NCBI GenBank assembly: GCA_946406115.1
Contig: OX291544.1
Coordinates: 6,696,001-6,760,000, forward strand
DNA length: 64,000 bases
Direction: 5' to 3'
DNA from: Apoda limacodes
Taxonomy: Eukaryota; Arthropoda; Insecta; Lepidoptera; Limacodidae
The notes beneath the pieces are model-generated. The model was not told the DNA's origin. It worked only from the letters and a program-made list of their open reading frames with translations, and did no database searches. Every line of letters starts with the position of its first letter. The stretch's first letter is position 1. The position numbers and the translations under genes were made by a program. This document shows positions 44,646 through 55,256 of this stretch, in pieces.

Positions 44646-46993
44646 TTTCTAAAAACCCGTACCAGATCTCCGGTATTATTATACGCGTTCGCGTGAGGCA
44701 GTTTCTCTGTAACTGCACTGCACGTGACCATTTAGGTTCTAAAGTGTAAGGATGAATTACCTGCCGATGGCGAGCAGTGAGATGGTAGAAAGTAGTCGTG
44801 AGCATCATTTCGAACAACCTCAGATAACATCCCATTATAAAAGCGGAAGAACACACACAGGGAGGCAGAGTCTCTTCTCAAACTAAAGGGTTCGATACGG
44901 CTTGTGAGTTTGGGATCGTTGACGATTCTCACAGCCCGTCGTTGAACCGAGTCAAAAGGGCTAAGCTGGTATCCGGGTGTACCCGCCCAGAGAAGGCCGA
45001 TATCTTGTTACTTGTAAACCAGCCCTTTGCCCCGAGGTGATGTCTGCTTCGCTCTGTTGAGAACTCCAAGTTTTTTGGACGCCAGCTTCACTTTGTCTTG
45101 CAAATGATCTCGGAGCTGAACATCGCTGAGGATGTCAACACCAAGAATCCCAATGTTCTTGGAGACGGTAAGGGTTGTGTTAATTGTGGGACCTCAGTGA
45201 ATGAAAACCTTCTTAGCAGTGAACGCGCAAACTTGTGTCGCCTTAGGGTTAAATAGAAACAAGTTTTCCCGTCCCCAGTCAGAGACCTTGGACAGAGTGA
45301 TCTTGATTTTAGACAGAAGTTCTCCGCGTTTATCCTCCAGAACAGAACGAGGAATGTTGCTACGTCCCGGATAATAGTTTCCACTTGTTCTGTCACCTGC
45401 ATAGCAATGTATGTTATTGTTGGACAACATGTCATTGATATGTAGTAAAAACTGCGTAAGAGACAGCACAGAGCCTTCTAAGACACCAGCGTGATGACTG
45501 TGCTATCATAGCAACTACTACTTGTATGCGTCTGCCGGACAACAACCTAGCCTTTCATGTGCACAAACCCTCAGGCAGTCCGTAGGATGGCAACTTCCAT
45601 AGAAGATTCCGGTGCCAGACCCGATCGAACGCCTTCGCTAGGATTCCAGGCTACATGCCAATGCCTCCCCCTGACATTCAATGCCTAGTGCCCATCGGTG
45701 TGTGCCACAAGTCGAGCAAAACCGTGGCGAAAGCCATATTGACGGTCGCTGACCAGGTCATGTTTTTCTAGGTATCTTAGAAGCTGTATGTTTATCTCAC
45801 GCTCCAACACTTTGAAGAGGAAAGAGGTAATAGCGCTTGGATTCGATGGATCTGATCTATCGCCCTTTTCGGCAACAATTGCAAATTCGAAGTCTTCCAT
45901 GAAAACAGAAATTGCCTAATGGTAGGAAAGTGCAAAAAGGAGCATACAACTCAGGAGAACACTGTTTAAGCACCACTGCAGGTATACCGCTCACTCGACT
46001 TTAGTGATGAGCAATATTGGTCTTGGTCTTGCGAAAAAGCAAGACCAAGACCGAGACCGAAACCATTCTTCGACTTGCAAGACCAAGACCAAGACAATAT
46101 GGACAAGAACAAGACTAATACCAAGACCGACTATGCAAGACCAAGATTAAATACGCAAGACTCAACCAAAATTTCTTTTTCACAGTAACTCGCCTTTTTC
46201 TATGTGAGATAAAATATTTATATTTAAAAACTACCCGCCTGCAAAAAAACGAAAAAAAGTACTGAAATCTAAAATAATATTCAGCAATACTAAATACACC
46301 ACGTGAATTGTTTTCTAGATCGATACCTACCTAAACAAACAATAAATGTTAATGCAAACATAGCCACTATAACAGTCAGAGCCCATTATTAAGAAGATAA
46401 GAGTGGGATCACATAGAAGTCCGAGTGTAGTCAGTTAGATGAACAGGATCAAGTCAGTCTAGGCAAAATGTTAGAACTTATTTTAACCATGCATTCATGT
46501 ATTTACATATTAAAAGGCACAATATTAAAAAAAATACCTTTGGCATCTCACACAGTGAAAATTTATATATATTTTAAATACTATAAAAACAATCCATCTT
46601 TGAATAACAATAAGAAATAATATTTTAATGAACTTTTTTTAATTCAAAGATAGTAAATTTAGGTTTAAAAATGTTTGTTGAATAAAAATAAAATGTTTAC
46701 AAAATGTTTTGAAAGATGTTCGTTAAGAAATTATGGCAAGACCAAGACTAAAACCAAGACCAAACAAAATACAGCAAGACCAAGACCAAGACTAGGTAAG
46801 CAAGACCAAGACCAAGACCGAGACCAGACAGATTTGAGCAAGACCAAGACCAAGACTGAACAAGCAAGACCAAGACCAAGACCAAGACTGTTCTAGTCTT
46901 GGTCTTGGTCTTGCTTTGCTCATCACTACTCGACTTCTAAACGTCTAGAGAAAGAACCACCCGCGGACCACCCTCTGTGTTGTCTTCCTATAT
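44646..46993 (-). pseudogene. Family A LINE copy, split by a hAT-type MITE
   Basis: The minus strand carries a piece of the inter-domain region (46993-46937), then after the MITE (46928-46002) the RT fingers (45900-45690), the YAGD-like remnant of YADD in CYAGDRTSG (about 45400), the DVQ region and the C-terminus to about 44646. Many frameshifts are present and the catalytic second Asp pair is damaged. The last 3' UTR bases are missing where it meets the LTR remnant. Except for the MITE it is collinear with the copy at 8434-10350. Confidence 0.8.
46002..46928. mobile_element. hAT-type MITE with CAAGACC-repeat subterminal arrays
   Basis: Perfect 13-bp terminal inverted repeats TAGTGATGAGCAA (46002-46014 and 46916-46928) are flanked by an exact 8-bp direct duplication CTCGACTT (45994-46001 and 46929-46936). 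The 8-bp duplication and TAGTGATG-type ends mark the hAT superfamily. Just inside each end is a perfect hairpin of CAAGACC units (left 46019-46032 with 46039-46052, right 46871-46889 with 46895-46913). Dense (CAAGAC)n runs occupy 46015-46165 and 46733-46915. The middle is AT-rich and codes for nothing recognisable. The host LINE sequence is continuous once the element and one duplication copy are removed, so this is a non-autonomous insertion. Confidence 0.92.
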
Positions 46994-47420
46994 CGGCGGC
47001 CAAGAATGTACTAAAGGAATTATATCTCTTGAGTTGCATCCGTGGTACTATTCCCTAGTAGATGAAGTAGTCGAACTAGATGTTATTAACGGAGAATGTT
47101 TCGATAAAACGGTTCTTTTATAATTTTTATCCATTTCATGCACACAAAGATTTCAACTTAAACTTATATCGGCAAAAAGGCTGTACTGAGACCTTATTGG
47201 AAACAGTCTGGAGGTATTCAGATTCTGGGATTCCAAACTCAAAATTTTTGCAAGTAAATTCAGACTTCCATACATTTTTGTCTCGAATTACAGAGACAGA
47301 ATAGCTCGAAACTGTTACCACGAAAAAAAGTAAGCCACGACGTGTTCCGGGAAAGCAATAACTAGCTAAATCGCACTCGGGAGCAGGTATCTGCAATTGG
47401 TCTCTGCAACTCATCAAAAT
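46994..47420. other. No supported gene
   Basis: Sequence between the LINE and the next repeat, without a recognisable product; open stretches here are short and unsupported. Confidence 0.45.
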
Positions 47421-47853
47421 TAAAAATCGGCCAAGTGCGAGTCGGACTCGCGTACGAACGGTTCCGTATCTACAAAAACGGCAAAAAAATCACGTTTGTT
47501 GTATGTGAGCCCCCCTTAAGTCTTTGTTTTATTTAAATTAAATCATTTATTTTTAAAGTGACTATATAATTAAATATTCTGTGAATATTTTAAACGTCTA
47601 CCTGTTGCCGTTATCAATATCGAGCAAAATCGAGCAAAAAAATCACGTTTGTTGTATGGAGCCCACTTAAATATTTTTTTTGTTATGTTATAGCGGCAAC
47701 ACAAATACATCTTCTGTAAACATTTCAACTGTCTAACTATCACGGTTCATGAGATACAGCCTGGTGACAGACGGACGGACGGACGGACGGACAGCGGAGT
47801 CTTAGTAATAGAAAATTCAGCTAATTACCCTTTGGGTACGGAACCCTAAAAAC
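47421..47853 (-). repeat. Dispersed repeat with GGTTCCGTA ends and (ACGG)n
   Basis: On the minus strand it starts TTTAGGGTTCCGTACCCAAA and ends GCGAGTCCGACTCGCACTTG followed by GCCGATTTTT. It contains a short (ACGG)n run (47768-47793). This is one of the commonest noncoding repeats of lepidopteran genomes. Its 3' end is the tail also carried by the 5S-like SINEs at 531-730 and 25295-25480. A second, interrupted copy is at 52743-53778. Confidence 0.7.
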
Positions 47854-48715
47854 TAGGAAAAAGATTTTATACATGCTTAAATAAACCTATTTTGCACACT
47901 GGAATGAGTGAAAACTCACTACAAGATAATTATCTATTTGTTACTACGGTAAGTTTTGCCAAATTTAACAAAATAATATTCGTATATTTGTGTCACTAAA
48001 ATCATTTAGTGAATTTTCTTTACGAGTCCAGTAGCTATTTTAATCAAATGTTTCGGAGTAAAACTAACTAAGTACGCTTAGGCAATTTAAATATCAATTA
48101 TCATAAAAATAATAATCACTAAATTCATTTAGTAATTTTCTCCTTTTTTGGAAGAGCTAAACCATGGTGATAAGATAGAAAAATAAAGGAAAAAAGTGTG
48201 AACAGAGTGACATTCAAAACTCATTTTCGTTAAAAGCGTCACTTAGTTAATTTTTGCTCTAGAGGACGATATAATTATAAAAAGTATTTTTTTAACTTTT
48301 GTGTGTAAAGTGTTTTAAATTACGATGACTTTAGTATATGTAACATACAAATAAACTGAGATTAGGTAAAGCAGTAACCAAATGTTTTACTGCAACGGGA
48401 AGTGTGACACGATGAAAATGCGAATATTGCCCCGTTTTTTTGAGCTAATTTTTGGCATTGCATCTATTACAACAAGTTTTATTTATTTGTAGCTTAATAG
48501 AGGTTTTGACGTGACAACGTCTTTTAAATTGGTTTGCCGGGTGACACTTCAAGAAACTGCGTTACGCTCCGCTCACGTTATGCGCTCACAATGAGAGCGA
48601 GTGAGAGGCACGCGGCATGGTTAGCCCGCCTAAGAGCGAGAGAGACAGACATAAAAAGTGAAAGGCACAAGTTGTCACGATTCCGGACGGTTGTCCGACA
48701 CTAATTTTTATATAT
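47854..48715. other. No supported gene
   Basis: AT-rich sequence. A GC-richer patch at 48540-48660 with GAGAGCGAGTGAGAG words may be another repeat, but no second copy was noticed. Confidence 0.45.
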
Positions 48716-48725
48716 TTTAAGAGAC

Positions 48726-49313
48726 GTAGGGCACTGCAAGTACTCGCTCGAATAAGTCGCCCGAACAAATAAAGCGGGGCATAGCGAGTACTTGCTCAAA
48801 TGAGTGGCCCGAACAGGCGAAGTACCTCCACCTTACAGAAAACCGCAGCCATAATAACACTAACTTTGAGTACTGTTGTCTTCCTGGCGGTGAGTAAGGT
48901 TGCCAGAGCTCTTTGAGGATTCACTGTGCGGACAGCGGAGGACCGGCGGTGCTTGTTGCTATCATTGCTCGGCGTAGACGCGGCGTGCTGGTCCGGCGGT
49001 CAGGAAGACCTGATGAAACGGCTGACCGCTGGCTGCCCGCAGGTTGAACGGGTTCCCGAACCCAGAGATCACTTAATCTCCGCCCTGGGAGGCAGATCCG
49101 CCAGCCTGTGTAAAGGCTATGAATTGGTATTCGTGCCGGAGAAGGAGACCGGAGTGGACCCGGCTACTACAACAGAGGGGATCAGGGGCCCTTCTGCTCG
49201 CCGTGCCAGCGGCCGTATTATCTGTGCCGACCTTTGGCAATTCTAGTACCGCACCATTTGTCCTCTAAGCTGTCTGTGCAGTGAATCCTAATATTTGGTC
49301 TAAGTAACTTTCT
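48726..49313 (+). repeat. Unclassified dispersed repeat R, copy 2
   Basis: Homologous to 19872-20420 along its length and in the same orientation. It keeps an open frame (48926-49246, 106 codons) whose product contains DLMKRLTAGCPQVERVPEP and ALGGRSASL; copy 1 has frameshifts there. It is followed directly by a family A LINE tail. That suggests either an internally deleted element joining a 5' leader/ORF1 to a family A 3' end, or a chance neighbour. Confidence 0.65.
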
Positions 49314-49321
49314 TTTAAAAA

Positions 49322-49470
49322 AAATGCCTACAAAGAAGTTATTGGATTATTGAAGGGTCGGCAACGCGCGGGTGATGCCCCTGGTGTTGCAAGCGTCCAT
49401 AGGCCACGGTGACCGCTTAAATCAGGCGGACTGTGTGCTTGTTTGCCACCTTAGTGATATAAAAAAAAAC
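49322..49470 (+). repeat. Family A LINE, 3' end
   Basis: Reads the last ORF2 codons (KEVIGLLKGRQRAG), then ACCGCTTAAATCAGGCGGAC, and TTGCCACCTTAGTGATATA followed by an A-run. It lies 9 bp after repeat R copy 2, in the same orientation. Confidence 0.8.
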
Positions 49471-50179
49471 CTCTAATTCACAAGTTCTATTTCTAACTAA
49501 TACCATTTTGGAAATTTAAATGTGACCATCAAATTTGAGCTTCGATGAGAAGTACCCTTCAGATATCATCAAATTTTCAGGAACCACTCCTGTGAATGAG
49601 GACGATCCAATAAGTCAGTAAATATTGCAAAAGTTCACATCAACTAAGTAGCCACACCCCTGAGTTTTGGAAATGATTAATTGAATTTTCAAACTCCTAT
49701 TTTTATCGCAACGTAAAAAATCCAAGGATAACGCCACGGGCTATTTATTCCTTGACGCTGCAGCAGAGTAATGGTGTTACTTCATTTTCGGCACTAAGAT
49801 AGCTGAAGGGATGAAAATAAACATGGGATACTTTTTTAATAGGGTCCACTGCAATATATTTTTGCCATATAAAACCGCAGAGCACTATTACTTTACGTCA
49901 CTACGAAGGAGCAATTACTTGATTTCATTTCGCTCATATCTATAAGAATAAACATAAATACTTACGTTTTTCTAAGACGTATGCTAGAACTACGGTATAA
50001 TTTCGATTAGCATATAAATTATTGTCATTATGCGAGCAATCATATATTTTTATATTAGGGTACTTAATGATTAAGTCCCGTTTTCTTTCTAAGTATATAG
50101 GACAATTTTGTAATAAATAATTTTATTCATAAAATTGAGGTTCCACAAAATAAAACTATGAATACAATTTTTTGCTTAG
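49471..50179. other. No supported gene
   Basis: AT-rich sequence without recognised features. Confidence 0.45.
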
Positions 50180-51760
50180 ATATAAAAAAAGACGGACGCC
50201 TGAACTAGGTTATCCTGTGTTTCAGGCAAGAGGAGCTAACATACATGTTATACATAAAATCACTGCATTTAGGTTAAGATTTATAATTAACTAACTTAGT
50301 ACGAAGTAGGTACTAAGTTTTATATGTGTCTACGTAAACAGTATAGTTTTTATAGAATAAATTTTATAAATCCTTTCTAAAATAACAACTTTTAACAATT
50401 AAAATAAGAAACATTAGAACTTATGTACATGAAGTTACTCTAGTACACAAAATAACTTCTCTGTATCTTCGTAGTAAATACTTTAAAAGGTTTCCTGGAG
50501 TGTTTTGTACAAGCATTATAGTTTAGGGGATAAATGTCTCTCAGTGAGTTTTGTCTATTGTAGAGCAAAGGTCCTAGAACGACATGAAATTTGGCTGTAA
50601 TGCTATTTGTATTATATGTTTTATTGCTATTTTTTGTGGGTAGACTATATTTTTTCTACTTTTATTAGTAAGTTTGGTGCAGAAGAAACGGGACGCGTGC
50701 TGTTGAATAAAAACATTGCCTTTTTTACGCACTAGGAGATTTACTTCCAGATCGCTAGTAAATCGTTTTAAATTGGTTGCCTCGTATTCCAATCTTTTCA
50801 ATTTTTTGCAGCAGGATAGGGATGGAGACTGTTTCAAAAGCTTTGGCGAGGTGTAAAAAGATTCCTATTGTATGGTTGCCTCCATCCAATTCTTTTGCTA
50901 AATAGTCAGCCAGATGATGTACTGTTTCAGACAAATTTCCTTTAAATATTTAACCAGCCTATTATTTATATTTTATCTTATATTTTGGCTAAAGAAGGCA
51001 GTAGGAAATAGGCCTATAGTTTGTCACTGGATCTTAACTGCCCGATTTATACAAAGGGACAACAACTGTTTTTTGAGGCACTTAGGAAAAAGTCCTGAAG
51101 TTAAGCATTTTTGGAATATATGTGTCAGGGGTAAAACTAAAATGTGCCTTAATTTTATTAGATATGTTATCCCATATATCCCATATGCACAGTCATGTTT
51201 TAAATTCATTATTATACTTCCTACCTCAGCTTCGTCAGTATCTAGCATAACATAAAGGATGATGTGGAAGTGTTACACGTGAAAGGAATATCTGTACTTG
51301 AAAGGCATTGCTCTTTCTGCAAGTCCTTTACCCACATTAACTATTTGCAAGGTTTGCGGATGTTTAAATGTTAAGTGTTAAATGTCTGTGCTTGTAATAA
51401 ACCTAAAGATGGATCATTTTGTTTCGTGGTATATGTTGTATTTTTAATATATTTGCAGATCTTTTTAGTATTAGATCCAGCTTTTTCCAAATTGATTTTA
51501 TCATAGCGATTTATTAGTTTTTTTTAAAAGATTATTACATAAATTTGGATATTTTTTGTACAATAATTGAAGTACTAAAATATTTAGGATCTTTAAACCT
51601 TTACTTTCAGTTTATCTCTGTGTCTTATACAACGAATAAGACCTGGTGTGATCCATGGTTTTATATTATAATTTTTATTACTCAAACGAATATTAATTGT
51701 GTTTGCCTGAATTGCATATTGAACGTTTTCTATTAGGTACATCATACAAAACTGTGGGTC
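50180..51760 (-). pseudogene. Decayed LINE ORF2 with 3' UTR
   Basis: In minus-strand order: inter-domain motif KPWITPGLIRCIRHR (about 51660-51615), the pre-RT and fingers region (TDEAEVGSIIMNLKHDCAYG, LTHIFQKCLTSGLFPKCLKK, 51248-51030), remnants of motif A (AKAFETVSIPILLQKIEK, about 50850-50800), then a noncoding part to 50180. It includes ATCCTGTGTTTCAGG (50212-50226), shared with 3994-4008. There are many stops. The wording matches the RT fragment at 6976-7460, so I infer one CR1-like family, different from A. Confidence 0.65.
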
Positions 51761-52740
51761 AGCAGAATTTTAAACTGGGGCAAAGTCGATGCTACGTAAA
51801 TGCTGAGTTTATTTATATTTTAGAGACTATAATATGGTGGTCAAGTACCACTATATTTAAAGTTTTGTATTAAGATAGTGTATAATACTCGGATGTTACA
51901 TGTCTATATAAGCAATTGTCTGATCAGTCCATTCTTGAATAAAAAAGTAGAATATAATGTATGGTGTGTCTAAGATGGAACTAATATTTTCAGTCATTAG
52001 AGGAACATTTCGTAAAATGACCTATATATATAATTTCAGTTTTTGAGTTAGTTTTAATTTTGGAACTTTAATTGTCTAATGATTTCGGAAGTAAACATTT
52101 TTATAGCTTCCGGTAAGGTCTTGGACCAACAATATGTACATAATAATATATGTAAATAAATACATATGGAAAAATATTGTGTTAAGTTTTTAAAGTGGTA
52201 TTAATAATACTAAATTGGAGCTGAGAATTTCTATAAAAAACCATGTTTTTCAAGTTATGGGAGTTAAAATCGGTATTTAGGTTATGAACATACTTTGACG
52301 TGGACAGAGTTTTCTATAAGTATGAGTGTATATATTATGTATACATATTTAACTAGATAAAATGTACCCAAATACTTGAAGTATCCAGATAAAAGTATTG
52401 ATTGACATACTGCGTGCTAAAAATAAAGTTTTTCAAACATTGTATTCTCAAATACCATGTATTATTTTATAAATTTGACTGCGCTTAATTTTTACACAAT
52501 AGCTGACAATGATGATCACTCCCGTGACCACTATCAGTGTAAGTCGGTCGAAACGTCGGGAAACAAATAAGGTATTTATACCTAATATAATATTCACACT
52601 ATTTTGACTCGTTCAATATATTTCTTTAGAATGTGTACAAGTCGCGAAAGTTTAAAAACATTAGTTTAAAAATATGTTATTAATATAAATATACCCATTT
52701 AATAGAAATCAAACAGAAATTAAACAATTCATGAACAGAT
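51761..52740. other. No supported gene
   Basis: AT-rich sequence that may include decayed endonuclease sequence of the LINE to its left, but no motif can be named. Confidence 0.4.
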
Positions 52741-52742
52741 TA

Positions 52743-53778
52743 AAAAATCGGCCAAGTGTGAGTCGGACTTGCAAAAACTACAAAATAATCACGTTTGTTG
52801 TACGGGAGCCCCCCTTAAATATTTGTTTTATATTAATTTAGTGAATTATTTTCAAAAATGAATATTATAAAGCTGAAGAGTTTGTTTGTTTTTTGTTTGC
52901 TTGCACGCGCTAATCTCAGGAACTACGAGTCCGATTTTAAAAATTCTTTCAGTTTTAGATGGCCTATTTAACGACGTAGGCTTTAGGTTATATATCAACA
53001 CGCTAAAACTAATAGGAGCGGAGCTTCAATGAACAATTTCAATGAATCCAAATAAATACGTTATTCATCACAAGTATTTAATTTAAAACAAAATTGCCAT
53101 TTACATCATTCGATTTCAATAAATATCTTAGGAGATATCACAGTTTTAAAATAACATCGCAGCAAAATAATGATCAAGTACTGCGTGCATTTATGATGTG
53201 CAAGGCCAGCGGGAATGAGGGGGAAGGGCGGTTCGTATTATTTGAAAATATTTTCACCTTCTACGTAAATAAAGTCGCGGATTAAAGTTAGCGTTAGCCC
53301 AAAGTAACTATTACTGACTGACTGACTGACAGATCTATCAACCCACAGCTCCAACCACTGGACGCATCAAGCTGAAATTTAGCACACGTATAGCTATTAT
53401 AAAGTAGGCGTGCGCTATGAAAGTATTTTCCAAAACTCACCCCCTAAACGGGGGGAAGGTGGGGTTTAAAGTTTGTATATAGCACCAAGATCTTTTTTGT
53501 AGTTAATTATTTATTATTTTTGAGAAAGAGAGATAGGGATGGAAACAGATGTAGAGAGATATGGAGAAAGAGAGGGAGAGAGCTATATATTTTATTTTGT
53601 TTTTTAGTAGTTTTTGTCATAGAAGCAACAAAAATACATCTTCTGTGAAAATTTCAACTGTCCACCTATCAAGGTTCGTGAGATACAGCCCGGTGACAGA
53701 CGGACGTCCGGCTGATGGACAGCGGAGTCTTAGTAATAGGGTCTTGTTTTTTACCTTTTGGGTACGGAACCCTAAAAA
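52743..53778. repeat. GGTTCCGTA-type repeat interrupted by a second repeat
   Basis: The outer parts (52743 to about 52860 and about 53585-53778) are two ends of the family seen at 47421-47853: AATCGGCCAAGTGTGAGTCG at one end, GACAGCGGAGTCTTAGTAAT and TTTTGGGTACGGAACCCTAA at the other. Between them lies a different repeat beginning ATTATAAAGCTGAAGAGTTT and containing (TGAC)n (about 53312-53331) and CCCCCTAAACGGGG. The nesting shows that the inner repeat inserted later. Exact target duplication was not determined. Confidence 0.65.
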
Positions 53779-54060
53779 ACCTTCTTAAGGGTAAACGCTG
53801 TAGTGTTTTTTTTTCATACAAATTATGCCATAATCTTCGAAGTTTCATTAATTTCATTATGTATTTTGATTTCAAAAAAAAAATATCAAAATATTAAGTT
53901 CTTGGGTTTTTAGTTTCAAGAGATTGTAATATAAGCCATTATTTTTAAATTTTCTGAAGTTGCTTCATACAAGAAATTCGGGCATTTGCTTCAAAATTTG
54001 GAGTTGCTCCAATATTATATAAAAGTGAATCTAAGTATCAATATATAATATAATAATATA

Positions 54061-54065
<5 letters not shown>

Positions 54066-54110
<45 letters not shown>
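54066..54110. repeat. (TA)n microsatellite
   Basis: More than 20 TA units without interruption, flanked by ATAATATAATA imperfect repeats. Confidence 0.95.
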
Positions 54111-54115
<5 letters not shown>

Positions 54116-55250
54116 AAATTACAAAAATAATCGTAACCGAATGCTTGACAGTAAGTTGCGGATGAGACTGAAACTTTGGCATTTTTACATCAATAAAGCA
54201 AACGGATGACAGCAAAATAATTTTTTTATCTATCTCAAACTGAACGCACTTAGTCAGGTTCGAACAAAATACTAACACGGTCGTTATTCTTTTATAGCGA
54301 CAATAAAACGTCGTTTTTGTTTTTTTTGTTTTTTGAACTATCGATAAATATGGTTCACTTTTCGATTTTTGAAAGTTGCATTTATTTTGTTTGAGTGGTC
54401 ATACAAAATGATGTCTCCCCTAAAATCATCCAATCTGTTACAATATTTTTGGAAACCATATAAAAAACATTACTGAAGGGAAAAGAAGATTACAAGAACT
54501 TCTATAAAAATTACATGCAACTTTTAGAAAATTCATTTCACAGATTTCTATACAAAATTCTATACAAGTTAAAAAAACTAGCTAAGTAATAGAACACGAT
54601 TTATTTAATAGCAGTAATGGGTAGATAAAAATAAGGACGTAAATTGAAACAATAAAAACATAATTATCAATATTCTAATGAGACGCATCGAATAATAAGA
54701 TGAGAGACAGGCTATTGTCGTAAGAAAAGAAGAACGACCCATAAACAAAAAAAAGTCTATGTTTTTCTATTCTGTCTGTTCCTGTTTCGTAAATCACCTA
54801 TCCTTTTCTAACGTAAGTGAGTGAGGGCGAAAGAATGGCTTACTTAAGAGCAGAATTAATAAAATATAATTGATTTTAACGTTTTGCCACAATTTCACTT
54901 TCTTAATCTGTAATTAGTTGTAAATGAGGTTCATTTACCAATGATAGGTCACGCCATCTTTCTTTAACGATTTTAATGTATTGTTTAAACAACTTTTTAA
55001 ATCACACTTTTGCATCCTCACGGTGGGTTGTCAAACACCGACTGCGAAGAAAGTGTCGGGAAGAAACGATCAGAGTTAAGCACAATTTTGCGAATCCATT
55101 TTTAACGCGTCGACGCGCGGTCTACTTAGAAGATAATTAGAACCAACAGATAACATGGAATAAAAAATTACCAGTGATGGTGACCGCTAAGACCGTTTAA
55201 TATGAAAACTGTATTTAAGATCACATATAAATAAAACAGTTTACATAAAA
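54111..55250. other. No supported gene; 3' flank of catalase 2
   Basis: AT-rich sequence. No canonical polyadenylation signal for the minus-strand catalase was found in the first 60 bases below its stop. Confidence 0.45.
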
Positions 55251-55256
55251 CATATT

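Noticed and set aside
46675..46896. 73-codon frame made of KTKTKT and RPRPRP repeats
   Set aside because: It is simply the (CAAGAC)n array of the MITE read in one frame.
46015..46915. CAAGACC units as a possible CRISPR or satellite array
   Set aside because: Units are 6-7 bp without spacers of constant length, and they sit inside a transposon with inverted ends and a target duplication in a eukaryotic genome.
53561..53788. 75-codon frame ending in the GGTTCCGTA-type repeat
   Set aside because: It is read from simple GAGAGA sequence and a noncoding dispersed repeat.
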